This document shows positions 50,922-59,798 of a stretch of DNA of 64,000 nt, piece after piece. The notes beneath the pieces were generated by a model that was not told the DNA's origin, made no database searches, and worked only from the letters and a program-made list of their open reading frames with translations. The stretch lies in contig MKVQ01000004.1 in assembly GCA_001899635.1 (NCBI GenBank), forward strand, positions 1 to 64,000, read 5' to 3'. The position numbers and the translations under genes were made by a program. Source of the stretch: Myxococcales bacterium 68-20 (GTDB taxonomy: Bacteria > Myxococcota_A > Polyangia > Polyangiales > Polyangiaceae). Each line of letters begins with the position of its first letter. The stretch's first letter is position 1.

Positions 50922-52031
50922 TCACAGAAAGTTCATTCCGATGCCGATCGCGACGTTCACCGTGACCGCAGGCGACGTGTAGACGGAACGATCGTCGAAA
51001 ACGAGTCTCACCCGAGCGATGGGAGCGACCAGCGCCACCTCGAGCTCGACGCGAAAGCGCGAGCTCACGGCCAAGCTCGAGCGTCCGAGCAGCCCGGCGG
51101 CGAAGTGTGTGGTCGCGTTCGCGCTTGGGGACGCGACCCAGGCGCCCTGGCCGAACAACGCTCCGGCTTCCAGAGTTGCGCACGGTTCGACCTGCCAAAC
51201 GGAGCGCACAGGCCAATGAACGGGGCATCCGTCGAAGCGCGCGGTTGCGAGTTGGAACTGAGCCTTGCCGGGGCCGAGAGCGTGGGAGACCGTTGCGAAA
51301 CCTCCGAGCGACACACGCCCGGACGGGGAGAGGAGCTTCGTGGCTGAACGCTGGTGCAGTTCGAACCAGACGCGGCCGCCCCAGGCGGGTGCCGGGAGCA
51401 AGTTCACGAGACTCGATGCATCCACGCCGATCATCGACGACCATTGAACCGCGTTCCGAGTTTCGAGCGCCGGTCGCGGCGTCGCACGCGCTTGCTCACG
51501 CTGAGGAGGAGCCGGCGTCGAAGCGGCTCCCGTCTGCGGTGGCAACGATGGCTGGTCGGGGCGGGGCACGGCTGGAGGTAGTTGCTCCACGCTGGCTCCG
51601 TCGCGGGTGAGTTCATCGGGAGCGGGCGCACCCCCGAGTGGAAGGAGCGACGCCTGGGGATCGATCCCCATCGCTGCAACGAACGCGAGCGCCGAAACGA
51701 CCTGCTCGCACTGCCGGCCGGAGACTTCGCGCACCGAGGTCTCTGAATTCGCGGCCCGCAGCTCGAGATGCCCACGCACCCCCGTCGGGCTCGCTGTAAC
51801 CGTCACCATGACCTGGCGCGCGCCCACAACATCATCATCACGACGGACGCGATTCGTTCGCGCTCGGATCTGACCGAAGAAGAAGGCGTCATCGGGGCAT
51901 GATGGAGGAGCGCTATAGATGATCCGGATCGGCTCGGTCGCCGCATCGGTCGGAGCGCCGGATGCCATGCGGATGCCGAACGCCGCACACGCAAAGATGG
52001 CACCGAGCGGTCTGGAGCACGATCGGGTCAT
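50922..52031 (-). CDS. secreted protein of unknown function upstream of the ECF operon
   Basis: 369 residues from ATG 52031, followed by a signal sequence (about 5-25, M-A-S-G-A). The frame is open another 400 bases upstream but with Arg/Ser-rich composition. Residues 30-130 are a beta/alpha domain with a Cys pair (S-C-P-D, Q-C-E-Q); 135-195 is a Pro/Gln/Ala linker; 200-369 has alternating strands ending in G-I-G-M-N-F-L, like an outer-membrane barrel with C-terminal aromatic. It lies 54 bases before the sigma factor on the same strand and may be the first gene of that operon. No family recognised. Confidence 0.65.
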   Translation of the reverse strand: MTRSCSRPLGAIFACAAFGIRMASGAPTDAATEPIRIIYSAPPSCPDDAFFFGQIRARTNRVRRDDDVVGARQVMVTVTASPTGVRGHLELRAANSETSVREVSGRQCEQVVSALAFVAAMGIDPQASLLPLGGAPAPDELTRDGASVEQLPPAVPRPDQPSLPPQTGAASTPAPPQREQARATPRPALETRNAVQWSSMIGVDASSLVNLLPAPAWGGRVWFELHQRSATKLLSPSGRVSLGGFATVSHALGPGKAQFQLATARFDGCPVHWPVRSVWQVEPCATLEAGALFGQGAWVASPSANATTHFAAGLLGRSSLAVSSRFRVELEVALVAPIARVRLVFDDRSVYTSPAVTVNVAIGIGMNFL

Positions 52032-52635
52032 ACCCTCGACCACTGAGGTTATGTCGAATGCCCGCTGGCGGGTACGCCCATCGCCGCTCTGCCAATCCTC
52101 GGAGACACGCGCCGGGTCGAGTGTCGTGTCGGAGAACAAGCGTGAGAGGTCGCGTGAACGTCGACGAATCTCTCCTCGTCTTCGGAGATAGAGGTGTCTT
52201 CGAGGGCGACGAGACGGCGCTACACCGCCGCGTACGAGAAGAAGGTCCTTCCATGAGGTCGACCGCTGCGTCGAGCGCGGAGAGGTCGGCGTTCGAGCGA
52301 GAGCGGACATCCGAACACCAGGGGCAGAGCGATGCACCGGATTCGCGTCGAGAAGTCCCATCCACCAGTCGCTCGCCTTCCACGCATCGGACCTCGCAGC
52401 GCCACGCCGACGATGCTCGCAATGCTCGAGCATCTGCCGCCCCGAAGGCGAGCTGCGGACGCCTCATCGCGAGGCTCGGCCCCCCCTACTTTCTGATGAG
52501 CTTCCGTCACGCCCCGACGTGAAGACGAGCGCCGGCCACGGCGTCATCGCTCTCTCGAGCACCCGGAGGAAACGGCACGAGCTCGTGCAACGCGCGCGTC
52601 CTGCAGCCCGACGAAGCGCGCTCAGCGCCCGCCGG
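52032..52635. other. intergenic region, no gene recognised
   Basis: About 600 bases between two minus-strand genes. Open frames on both strands show no motif, signal peptide or ribosome site. It should contain the promoter of 50922-52031 and the end of the Fur-family transcript. Confidence 0.5.
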
Positions 52636-53085
52636 TCAGAGGCACTGCTCGCAGCGTCCCTTGATCTGGACGTCGATGACGCCGCGTCCGATCCGAGGAG
52701 CGATGTGAACGGCATCGCGAGGCAGGCACTGTACCGTCTTGCACGTCACGCACATGAAGTGCGGGTGCGGATCGTGGCCCATCGCAGTGTTCCGCAGCTC
52801 GAAGCGCCACGTGCGATCGCCGATGTCCGTTCGATCGACGAGCCCCACTTCCGTCAGCGCGACGAGGATGCGCCAGACCGTAACCTTGTCGAGCTTCTCG
52901 CCAGCGAGTCGCTCCGCCACCTCTGCGTGGCTCATCGGCGCGTTCGTGCGGTTGAGCTCCGTGAGAACGGCGAGACGTCCCGACGTCGCCTTGAGCCCGA
53001 CGGCTCGAAGCTGTGCCCGGAAGTCATCGTCGATCGCCGGACGCCCACTCGATTGGGCGACCTTCTTACGCGCCTTCGTCACCAT
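52636..53085 (-). CDS. Fur-family metalloregulator, probably zinc-sensing
   Basis: 149 residues from ATG 53085 (an in-frame start nine codons earlier is possible). An N-terminal winged helix (about 20-85; L-K-A-T-S-G-R-L-A-V-L, V-T-V-W-R-I-L) and a dimerisation domain (90-149) with H-D-P-H-P-H-F-M-C-V-T-C (His 104, 107, 109; Cys 112, 115) and the second pair C-E-Q-C (145, 148), giving the structural zinc site and a His-rich sensing site. Fur, Zur and PerR cannot be separated by motif alone. Zur is favoured because the next plus-strand genes form a typical zinc-starvation set and a palindromic box lies between them. Confidence 0.88.
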   Translation of the reverse strand: MVTKARKKVAQSSGRPAIDDDFRAQLRAVGLKATSGRLAVLTELNRTNAPMSHAEVAERLAGEKLDKVTVWRILVALTEVGLVDRTDIGDRTWRFELRNTAMGHDPHPHFMCVTCKTVQCLPRDAVHIAPRIGRGVIDVQIKGRCEQCL

Positions 53086-53640
53086 CGTGAGCTCGCAACC
53101 ATCTCCGTCCACATCATGGCGAGTTCTTCAGATGATGAAGTGTCGCTGCGTACGAGCTCGAATGCAAGCGAAGGCGCAACCCCATTGCGCCGACGCCCAG
53201 GAGCGACGCGCCGGCAATGAGCCCTCGAGCTTCGACGAGTCTCTCGCGGTGCACGCGAGCGAGGTCGATGCACGCGACCGCCGCGACGATCCTGCCCGGC
53301 ATGGGGCACGGACATCTGTGGCGCGCTTCGGCTCGTTCCGTCGTGCGTCCACTGCCCTTCATCAAGCGATGAAGCGATCACCGTAGGTTCTCGCCTTGCC
53401 ACAAATGCATCTCGATTGCATTATCGGCACATCTGTCACCGACAGCGCACCGCGCTCCTCTCGGGCCCGCGTTCAGCGCATCGATGACAGGAAGCCCCCT
53501 CGAAGACATTGATGTGGCCGTTCGCACGGCCGCGCTCAACGACACTCCGACGACGACGTCGCCCACTCGTCGAACGACGCTCCGCGCAGCAATGCCGAAC
53601 CGTTCGGCGACCGAGCGACTCGCCACACGAAGGAACCACG
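53086..53640. other. divergent intergenic region with Fur-type box
   Basis: About 555 bases between the Fur-family gene and the L33 gene. It holds an inverted repeat at 53404-53422 and a hairpin GGCCGT-TCGC-ACGGCC at 53516-53531. Two minus-strand frames of 70-107 codons at 53079-53402 have a hydrophobic stretch but no ribosome site or family, so no gene is called. Confidence 0.55.
53404..53422. promoter_or_regulatory. predicted Zur/Fur-family box before the L33 cassette
   Basis: AATGCA-N7-TGCATT, a perfect 6-bp-arm inverted repeat 219 bases before the L33 ATG and about 320 before the Fur-family start. The same motif, with 17 of 20 bases identical, occurs at 41017. Spacing and size suit a Fur-family dimer. 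The long distance to the genes implies an upstream transcription start with a long leader. Confidence 0.6.
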
Positions 53641-53802
53641 ATGCGCGACACCATCCAACTCGTCTCGACGGCCGGAACCGGCTACGCCTACGTGACCACG
53701 AAGAACAAGCGGACGATGCCCGACAAGCTCGAGCTCGCGAAGTACGACCCGATCGCCCGAAAGCACGTCATCTTCGTCGAGAAGAAGATCTCGAAGGGAT
53801 GA
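53641..53802 (+). CDS. rpmG: ribosomal protein L33, zinc-free (C-minus) form
   Basis: 53 residues with AAGGA before the ATG. The sequence has the L33 core ([37 protein letters not shown]) and contains no Cys. Zinc-binding L33 has two CxxC pairs; the Cys-free form can replace it when zinc is scarce and frees ribosomal zinc. Many Deltaproteobacteria and Myxococcota carry both forms. Here it stands outside any ribosomal operon, first in a set with DUF1826 and a COG0523 GTPase, which supports a zinc-starvation role. Confidence 0.92.
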   Translation: MRDTIQLVSTAGTGYAYVTTKNKRTMPDKLELAKYDPIARKHVIFVEKKISKG

Positions 53803-53818
53803 TGGGCGGCACCGAACC

Positions 53819-54520
53819 ATGAAAGAACGAACCACGTCGCCGCTCAGTCGGCGCGAAGAGGGGCTCCTGCCCTCGCGCGACGAGCACGCGTCGTCGAGCA
53901 CGGTCTGGGTCGATGGCACCGCCGACATGGCGATCCTCTTCGAGCCTCACGTGAACGTGGTGGTCCTGCAACGCCAAGGACACGAGGCGCTCGCCGCCTA
54001 CGCCGCGAAGGTCGCTCGTCGAGGGGAGCTCTCCTTCAAGGCCACCGCCGCATTCCATCAGGCGAACGGGCTCGATGCCCTGGACGAGCTCGCGCTCCAC
54101 CTCCCCCCGGACGACGCCCGCGACGTGCTCATCGAGGACCTGGCGTACTGGATCGAGGTCGTCACCGAGCTGTCCGGTTCGCCCCGCGTCGGCCTGCGGC
54201 TCGTTTCTCTCGACGCGCCGATGTGCCCGAGCTTCCATGTCGACCACGTCACCGTGCGCCTGGTCTGCACTTACTCCGGTGCCGCGAGCGAATGGCTCGA
54301 AGAGCGCGATCTCGATCGGTCCCTCCTCTCGAGGCTGCCTCCGATGCCAGTCGCCGCTGCCGTCCGTCGCGGTGCGCTCGTGCAGCGATGCGAGCCGCTC
54401 GACGTGGTGCTCTTGAAGGGCACCGCCTGGAGCGGGAACGAAACTCGCGGCGCCGTCCACCGTTCCCCCGTCCACAGTGCTCAGCCTCGCCTCCTCCTCA
54501 CCATCGATCCGCTCGGTTGA
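53819..54520 (+). CDS. DUF1826-family protein
   Basis: 233 residues, no signal peptide. It matches DUF1826: [13 protein letters not shown] near residue 42, [27 protein letters not shown] near 130 (one Cys and two His that could bind metal), T-Y-S-G-x-A-S-E-W-L, and late V-L-L-K-G and [11 protein letters not shown]1826 genes often lie in Zur-regulated clusters of other bacteria next to COG0523 GTPases; the biochemical role is not known to me. 16 bases after L33, two bases before the GTPase gene. Confidence 0.85.
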   Translation: MKERTTSPLSRREEGLLPSRDEHASSSTVWVDGTADMAILFEPHVNVVVLQRQGHEALAAYAAKVARRGELSFKATAAFHQANGLDALDELALHLPPDDARDVLIEDLAYWIEVVTELSGSPRVGLRLVSLDAPMCPSFHVDHVTVRLVCTYSGAASEWLEERDLDRSLLSRLPPMPVAAAVRRGALVQRCEPLDVVLLKGTAWSGNETRGAVHRSPVHSAQPRLLLTIDPLG

Positions 54521-54522
54521 AC

Positions 54523-55761
54523 ATGCCCCCGACGTCCCCCGCCCCCGCCTCGCCTGCCTTCCGCCGACTCCCCGTGACCGTGCTCTCCGGCTTCCTCGGC
54601 GCCGGCAAGACCACTCTCCTGAACCACGTGCTCGCGAACCGCGAGGGCCTCAAGGTCGCGGTGATCGTGAACGACATGAGCGAGGTCAACGTCGACGCTC
54701 AGCTCGTGAAGGGCGGTGCATCAGCGCTCTCGCGCGTCGACGAGAAGCTCGTCGAGATGCAAAACGGATGCATCTGCTGCACGCTGCGCGAAGACCTCCT
54801 CGTCGAGGTCTCACGGCTCGCGCGCGAAGGGCGCTTCGACTACCTGCTCGTGGAGTCCACCGGCATCGCGGAGCCGCTCCCGGTCGCGGAGACCTTTACC
54901 TTCGAGGACGAGACGGGGCGCAGCCTCTCCGATCTGGCTCGGCTCGACACGATGGTGACGGTCGTGGACGCGAAGAGCTTCCTCGCCGACTGGCAGAGCG
55001 AGGACGAGCTCCGCGACCGCCGCGCAGCGCTCGGGGAGGACGACGATCGGACGGTGGCCGACCTGCTCGTCGAGCAGATCGAGTTCGCCGACGTGCTCGT
55101 CCTGTCGAAGCTCGATCTCGTGTCGACCGCCGACCGCGACCGCCTCGAAGCGATCCTCCGCAGCCTCAACACGAGCGCTCGCATCGTTCACGCCTCTCAC
55201 GGCCGCGTCCCGCTCGACGCGGTGCTGGGGACCAACCTCTTCGACTTCGACAAGGCCGCCGCCGCACCGGGCTGGCTCGCCGGCCTCCGCGGAGAGCGGA
55301 CGCCCGAGACCGAGGAGTACGGCATCTCGAGCTTCGTCTACCGAGCGCGCACGCCGCTGCACCCCGCGCGCTTCTGGGAGCTCCTCCACGACTCGACGAG
55401 CTGGCGAGGCGTCTTGCGCTCGAAGGGCTTCTTCTGGCTCGCGTCGCGGATGGATGTCACCGGGCTCTGGTCGCAAGCCGGCGGCTCGGGCCGATGCGAA
55501 GCGGCGGGGATGTGGAACGCGGCGCTCCCCGAGGAAGAGCGTCCCGAAGAGGAGGAATCGCGCGAGGAGCTAGCGCGTGTGTGGCAGGAGCCATGGGGCG
55601 ACCGCCGTCAGGAGCTCGTCTTCATCGGCAGCGGCATGAACGAGGCTGCCCTCCGCGCGCGGCTCGACGCGGCACTCCTCACCCCCGACGAGCTCGCGGC
55701 TGGGCCGTCGAGCTGGGAAGCGCTCGACGATCCCTTCCCGACGTGGACGTTCGAGGAGTGA
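54523..55761 (+). CDS. COG0523 (CobW/ZigA-type) GTP-dependent metal chaperone
   Basis: 412 residues from ATG 54523. GTPase domain: Walker A G-F-L-G-A-G-K-T (23-30), metal site G-C-I-C-C (82-86), E-S-T-G-I-A-E-P, and S-K-L-D in place of NKxD. The C-terminal CobW domain (about 260-412) has [14 protein letters not shown] and [11 protein letters not shown]0523 proteins use GTP to deliver a metal, typically zinc during starvation (ZigA/ZagA), to client enzymes. It follows DUF1826 by two bases, so the three genes L33-DUF1826-GTPase are one operon. Confidence 0.92.
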   Translation: MPPTSPAPASPAFRRLPVTVLSGFLGAGKTTLLNHVLANREGLKVAVIVNDMSEVNVDAQLVKGGASALSRVDEKLVEMQNGCICCTLREDLLVEVSRLAREGRFDYLLVESTGIAEPLPVAETFTFEDETGRSLSDLARLDTMVTVVDAKSFLADWQSEDELRDRRAALGEDDDRTVADLLVEQIEFADVLVLSKLDLVSTADRDRLEAILRSLNTSARIVHASHGRVPLDAVLGTNLFDFDKAAAAPGWLAGLRGERTPETEEYGISSFVYRARTPLHPARFWELLHDSTSWRGVLRSKGFFWLASRMDVTGLWSQAGGSGRCEAAGMWNAALPEEERPEEEESREELARVWQEPWGDRRQELVFIGSGMNEAALRARLDAALLTPDELAAGPSSWEALDDPFPTWTFEE

Positions 55762-55770
55762 CGCGCCGGC

Positions 55771-56850
55771 TCACCTCGACCCCGCGCGGCCGCGACCACG
55801 ATTGCCCCGCAGCCGATAGACGAACGCGAGGACACGCGCGACGGCGGCGAAATGCGCGGCCGGGACGGGACGGCCGATCATGACCTCGGCGTCGAGCGCA
55901 CGCGCGAGTCGGCGGTTCTCGAGGATCGGGATGCCGTGTTTGCGTGCCTCGGCGCGGATCCGCAGCGCGACCTCGTCGTGCCCCTTCGCGATCACGACCG
56001 GCGCAGGATCCTTCGCGCCATAGCGGAGGGCTACCGCGACGTGGGTCGGGTTGGTCACGACGACGTCGGCGCCCTTGACCGCGTTCATCGCACGCTTCTT
56101 CGCGAGCGCCTTCGCCCGTGACTTCATGCGAGCCTTCGTCTTCGCATCGCCGTCGGACTGCTTGGACTCGTCCTCCCGCTCCTTGCGGGTCATCTTCATG
56201 TCCCGCGAGATCGTGTAGCGGCTCTGCGCGTAGTCGATCCCCGCGACCAGCACGAGCACGCCGGTCACCATCCCGACCATTCGCGCGAGCGCGGCGAACA
56301 TCACGGGGATGCTCCCCTGGAGCGGCATTCGCGCGAGCGCGATCAGCAACGGGAGCTCCGTCGAGAGCGCATGCCAGGCGATCGCCCCGACGGCGGCCAC
56401 GCGTACGATCGCCACCACCGCTTCGAGGCCGGCGCGCTTCGGCGAGAAGAACCGTCCGAGGCCCTTCGACGGATCGAGACGCGAGAGGTCGGGGCTGAGC
56501 AGCTCGCTGTAGGTGCGAAAGCCCGCCTGGGCCGCACCGACCGCGGTCGACGCACCGACCGCGGCCAGCACCGCCGCGCCCGCGAGCGCGACGAGCTCGC
56601 TACCCGCGGAAGAGAGGACGGCGACGGGACCGAGCCGCTCGAGCGCACCGAGATCGCCGAGCGTGCCGTTCATGAGCCGGCGCGCGGCTTCCACCAGATG
56701 CTCCTGCGAGCCGGCGAAGACGGCGAGCACCGCGACGGTGGCGACGACTCCGCCGGCGTCGCGCGCCTTCGCGAAGCGCCCCTGCTTGCGGAACTCCTCC
56801 CGCCGCTGCTCCGTCGGCTCGTAGGTCCTGTCGCCGGTATCCGCGCTCAT
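55771..56850 (-). CDS. flhB: flagellar export switch protein FlhB
   Basis: 359 residues from ATG 56850. Starts with the family signature (T-Y-E-P-T-E-Q-R-R-E-E-F-R-K-Q-G-R), four membrane segments (about 34-50, 85-105, 143-175, 180-205), and the cytoplasmic domain with the autocleavage site N-P-T-H (267-270). FlhB sets substrate specificity from rod/hook to filament. The C-terminus is short and Arg-rich (R-G-N-R-G-R-G-R), a little beyond the usual end. Its start overlaps the fliR stop by four bases. Confidence 0.95.
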   Translation of the reverse strand: MSADTGDRTYEPTEQRREEFRKQGRFAKARDAGGVVATVAVLAVFAGSQEHLVEAARRLMNGTLGDLGALERLGPVAVLSSAGSELVALAGAAVLAAVGASTAVGAAQAGFRTYSELLSPDLSRLDPSKGLGRFFSPKRAGLEAVVAIVRVAAVGAIAWHALSTELPLLIALARMPLQGSIPVMFAALARMVGMVTGVLVLVAGIDYAQSRYTISRDMKMTRKEREDESKQSDGDAKTKARMKSRAKALAKKRAMNAVKGADVVVTNPTHVAVALRYGAKDPAPVVIAKGHDEVALRIRAEARKHGIPILENRRLARALDAEVMIGRPVPAAHFAAVARVLAFVYRLRGNRGRGRAGSR

Positions 56851-57626
56851 CTGCCGGCCACGTCGGAGACGACCTGCTCGATTCGCGCGCCTTCGCGTTC
56901 GAGCTCGTTCGCGAGGCCTGCCGCGGCGTCGTCCATCGTGCCGAGGATCCCGAGGAGCCCCGCGGCTACGGTCACGCCCATACCGACGCTGAACACCTGC
57001 AACGAAGGCGACGCACGAGCGACGAGCGCGAGCGCGAGCTGCACCGCGAGCGCGATCGCCATGACGGGGACCGAGAGGCGAACGCCCACGTCCATCGCTT
57101 GCGCGAGGAAGTCGACCATCGACGGAGCGGCCGCGCCGATCTCGGCGGTGTGACCGATCGGCAGCGCTCGGAACGACTCGAGAGCGTACGCGATCGCGAC
57201 TCGATGCGCACCGATCCCGAGGAACAGCAGCATCGAGAAGAGCGCGACGACCCGCGACGGGACCGAGTCTTCGTTGCCGAGCGTCGGATCGTAGACTTGA
57301 CCGAAGGTGAGGCCGGTCCCCTGGGCGAGGCTCGCCCCGAGCACCTCCGCCGCCGAGAACGTGACACGCACCGTGAAGCCGATGACGATCCCGATCCCGA
57401 GCTCGCCGGGGACGATCCCGAAGAGCGCGAGATCGAGACCGAGATCCGGAGTCGCCGGCCGGACCGCCCGCGCGATCCACGCGAGCATCAGAACGAGACC
57501 GATCTTCGCCTTGCTCGGCACGTTCTTGCCGGGGAACGGCGAGGTCAGGACGAAACCCGCGACGCGCGACGCGGCGAGCACGAAGGCCGCAACCTCGGCG
57601 ATGGCGAATGCGGGGAGCGGGATCAC
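56847..57626 (-). CDS. fliR: flagellar export protein FliR
   Basis: 259 residues from GTG 57626. Six membrane segments; the family pattern R-V-A-G-F-V-L-T-S-P-F-P-G and G-L-T-F-G-Q-V-Y-D-P-T is present. FliR joins FliP5FliQ4 in the export-gate core. The GTG overlaps the fliQ stop (GTGA). The length is normal. Confidence 0.92.
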   Translation of the reverse strand: MIPLPAFAIAEVAAFVLAASRVAGFVLTSPFPGKNVPSKAKIGLVLMLAWIARAVRPATPDLGLDLALFGIVPGELGIGIVIGFTVRVTFSAAEVLGASLAQGTGLTFGQVYDPTLGNEDSVPSRVVALFSMLLFLGIGAHRVAIAYALESFRALPIGHTAEIGAAAPSMVDFLAQAMDVGVRLSVPVMAIALAVQLALALVARASPSLQVFSVGMGVTVAAGLLGILGTMDDAAAGLANELEREGARIEQVVSDVAGR

Positions 57627-57892
57627 CGGACGACGTGCTCGATCGCCTGGAGCGACCCGCGAGTGTAGTCGACGACCTTGCTGGCGAGCGCCGGGCCGAG
57701 CACCACGAGGACGCTGACGAGCGCAGCGACCTTCACCACGAAGCTGACGCTCGCCTCGTTGATCTGGAGCACCGTCTGAGCCACACCGACGAGGAGGCCT
57801 GCAACGAGCGCGATCGCGAGGAGAGGACCCGAGATCCACAGCGTGACGCGGAGCGCCTCGAGCACCATCGCGAGCGCCTGATCGCCGTTCAC
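57623..57892 (-). CDS. fliQ: flagellar export protein FliQ
   Basis: 89 residues from GTG 57892: two long hydrophobic hairpins with L-L-V-G-V-A-Q-T-V-L-Q-I-N-E-A-S (the conserved Q-x-x-x-Q-I-x-E region). FliQ surrounds the FliP/FliR core in the basal-body membrane. The start overlaps the fliP stop and the stop overlaps the fliR start (GTGA both). Confidence 0.92.
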   Translation of the reverse strand: MNGDQALAMVLEALRVTLWISGPLLAIALVAGLLVGVAQTVLQINEASVSFVVKVAALVSVLVVLGPALASKVVDYTRGSLQAIEHVVR

Positions 57893-58635
57893 GACGAGAA
57901 GCTCCGGAGTAGAGACCCGACGAGCAGGTGCCAGCCGTCCACCACGACGAAGAGTAGGAGCTTCAGCGGCAAGCTGATCGACGCCGGTGGGACCATCATC
58001 ATGCCCATCGCCATGAGGACCGCAGCGACGGCGAGATCGATCACGAGGAACGGCAGGAGCACGAGCACGCCCATATGGAAGGCTGTGGTGAGCTCGCTGA
58101 CGACGAAAGCAGGCGAGGCGATGCGCATCGGCACCTCCTCTTCCGTCGACGGCAGCGGCGCTTGCGCGGCCTGGTAGAACAGCGCGAGGTCCGCCTCCCG
58201 CGTCTGGCGGAGCATGAACGATCGGAGCGGCGCCGCCGCGCGTTCGAGCGCCGCGCTCTCGTCGATCTTCCCGGCAGCGTAGGGCTCGTAGGCCTCCTTC
58301 AGCACGGTGTTCGTGACCGGAGCCATCGTGAACATCGTGAGGAAGAGCGCCAATCCGACGAGCACCTGGCTCGGCGGAGACTGTTGCGCGCCGACGCCTT
58401 GCTTGACGAACGAGAGGACGACGACGATGCGCGTGAACGACGTCATCGTCAGGACGATCGCCGGGAGCAGCGACAGCAGCGTGAGGAGGGCGAGGATCTT
58501 GAGCTGCGGCGCGAGCCCGGGGCCGGCCGTCATCGACAGGAGGTCCGGAGCCGCCGGCGCGCCTTGCGCGTCGCTCGACACGACGAGCCCGAAGAGGAGC
58601 GCGCCTGCGGCCGCCGCGATCCGAGCCGGCTTCAC
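57889..58635 (-). CDS. fliP: flagellar export protein FliP
   Basis: 248 residues from GTG, with a cleavable signal sequence (hydrophobic 6-22). The core (T-S-F-T-R-I-V-V-V-L-S-F-V-K-Q-G, F-L-T-M-F-T-M-A-P-V, I-D-L-A-V-A-A-V-L-M-A-M-G-M-M) is the FliP family pattern. FliP forms the pentamer of the export channel. Overlaps fliO and fliQ by four bases each. Confidence 0.95.
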   Translation of the reverse strand: MKPARIAAAAGALLFGLVVSSDAQGAPAAPDLLSMTAGPGLAPQLKILALLTLLSLLPAIVLTMTSFTRIVVVLSFVKQGVGAQQSPPSQVLVGLALFLTMFTMAPVTNTVLKEAYEPYAAGKIDESAALERAAAPLRSFMLRQTREADLALFYQAAQAPLPSTEEEVPMRIASPAFVVSELTTAFHMGVLVLLPFLVIDLAVAAVLMAMGMMMVPPASISLPLKLLLFVVVDGWHLLVGSLLRSFSS

Positions 58636-59402
58636 CAGTCCCCCAGTCGAACCGGGCGATCGGGCGCGGTCCTTGGCTCCGCTCGAGCGTCGTCCGGCTT
58701 GTCGAGCGCGAGGAGGAGCCCCTTCGCCTGACCGGCGACGCGCGGGATCTTCGGGCCCGTCCCGGAGACCGCCGTGCGCTTCGGAGCTGCGACCGCCGGC
58801 CTGTGCGGGGCGCGCATGGCACCGAGCAGCGCACGCGCGCGATCGGCGACGTCACGCACCGGACGCTCCGGCGCAGGCACGACCGAGCGGCGCTCGCGCT
58901 CCGGAGCCTCGACGGTCGCGGGCGCCTCGGAGGCCTCCGTGGACGCCTCCGCCTCGCCGTCGAGCACCGCGAGCGTCTGGATCGCGCTCGGCGTCATGCC
59001 GACGAGGAGCCGGGTGCCTTCGACCTCGACGACGAGGAGCTCGCTCCGCACCCCGACCGACGTGCGGGCGAGGACGTCGACACGGCTCGCAGGAGCGGTG
59101 GACCGGGTCCCGCGCTTCTTTCGCAGCCACAAGCCCGCGGCGGCGATGACCCCGATGCCGGCGATCAACTTGTAGCCGAACGGCGTGCCTTCGTTCGTGC
59201 TCGCCAGCGTGAGCGGCTTGCTCGGACGAGGGGCGAGCGGCGTCCCCACGCCGGCGGGCGCCGGAGCGGGCTCGGGTGCGACGGGGGCTTCGGCCGACGG
59301 CGCGGCCAGCGCCGCAGTCGACGCAGGCGCCTCGTCGGCAATGGCGAGCGACGGAACGAGAGAGAGCGTCAACGCCATGACAGCTGCGCGGAGGGCTTTC
59401 AC
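58632..59402 (-). CDS. fliO: flagellar export assembly protein FliO
   Basis: 256 residues from GTG 59402. A signal-like N-terminus (9-22), an Ala/Pro linker, one membrane helix (about 76-92), then the small FliO domain (R-V-D-V-L-A-R-T-S-V-G-V-R-S-E-L-L-V-V-E). The C-terminal 120 residues are Ala/Pro/Glu-rich and extend well beyond the usual 120-150-residue FliO. FliO helps assemble the FliP-FliR complex. The family is weakly conserved, so position between fliN and fliP supports the call. Confidence 0.85.
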   Translation of the reverse strand: MKALRAAVMALTLSLVPSLAIADEAPASTAALAAPSAEAPVAPEPAPAPAGVGTPLAPRPSKPLTLASTNEGTPFGYKLIAGIGVIAAAGLWLRKKRGTRSTAPASRVDVLARTSVGVRSELLVVEVEGTRLLVGMTPSAIQTLAVLDGEAEASTEASEAPATVEAPERERRSVVPAPERPVRDVADRARALLGAMRAPHRPAVAAPKRTAVSGTGPKIPRVAGQAKGLLLALDKPDDARAEPRTAPDRPVRLGDW

Positions 59403-59725
59403 TGCGGCTCCGTGGGCGTCGCCTCGGGCGCCGCCATCGCGACGTCGGGCTCGGACGAGGACGTGGTCACGATCTCCGTGATCCGCAGGCCGTAGCGGTC
59501 ACCGAGGACGACGGCCTCGCCGCGTCCGATCAGGCGCCCGTTGACGACGATCTCCAGCGGCTCGCCGGCGGCCTTGTCGAGCTCGAGGGTCTGCCCCGTG
59601 CCGAGGCGGAGCAGATCACCGATCTTCATTCGCTTGCGCCCGATTTCGAGCGTCACCTCCACCTCGACGTCCCTCAGGAGCCCGAGAGCAGTGGCTGGAG
59701 GCGTACCGATCCTTCCGTTCGTCAT
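59399..59725 (-). CDS. fliN: flagellar motor switch protein FliN (SpoA domain only)
   Basis: 108 residues from ATG 59725 (a TTG six codons earlier is possible but less likely). The SpoA domain (about 18-90) has L-R-D-V-E-V-E-V-T-L-E-I-G-R-K-R, I-G-D-L-L-R-L-G, G-Q-T-L-E-L-D-K, G-E-P-L-E-I-V-V-N-G-R-L-I-G-R-G-E, and Y-G-L-R-I-T-E-I. Only about 17 residues precede it, so FliN here has almost no N-terminal extension. It is part of the C ring and binds FliH. fliM is not seen in the window. Confidence 0.92.
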   Translation of the reverse strand: MTNGRIGTPPATALGLLRDVEVEVTLEIGRKRMKIGDLLRLGTGQTLELDKAAGEPLEIVVNGRLIGRGEAVVLGDRYGLRITEIVTTSSSEPDVAMAAPEATPTEPQ

Positions 59726-59798
59726 GACGGCGACTTTCTTCAAGCGCCGTGCCGCTCAAGAGCGTCAAAACCGTGTCGCCGGCTGCTCCGGGCGAGGC

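Noticed and set aside
53079-53402. Minus-strand frames upstream of the Fur-family gene with a hydrophobic stretch
   Set aside because: No ribosome site, no conserved pattern and overlapping alternative frames; kept only as a remark in the intergenic entry.
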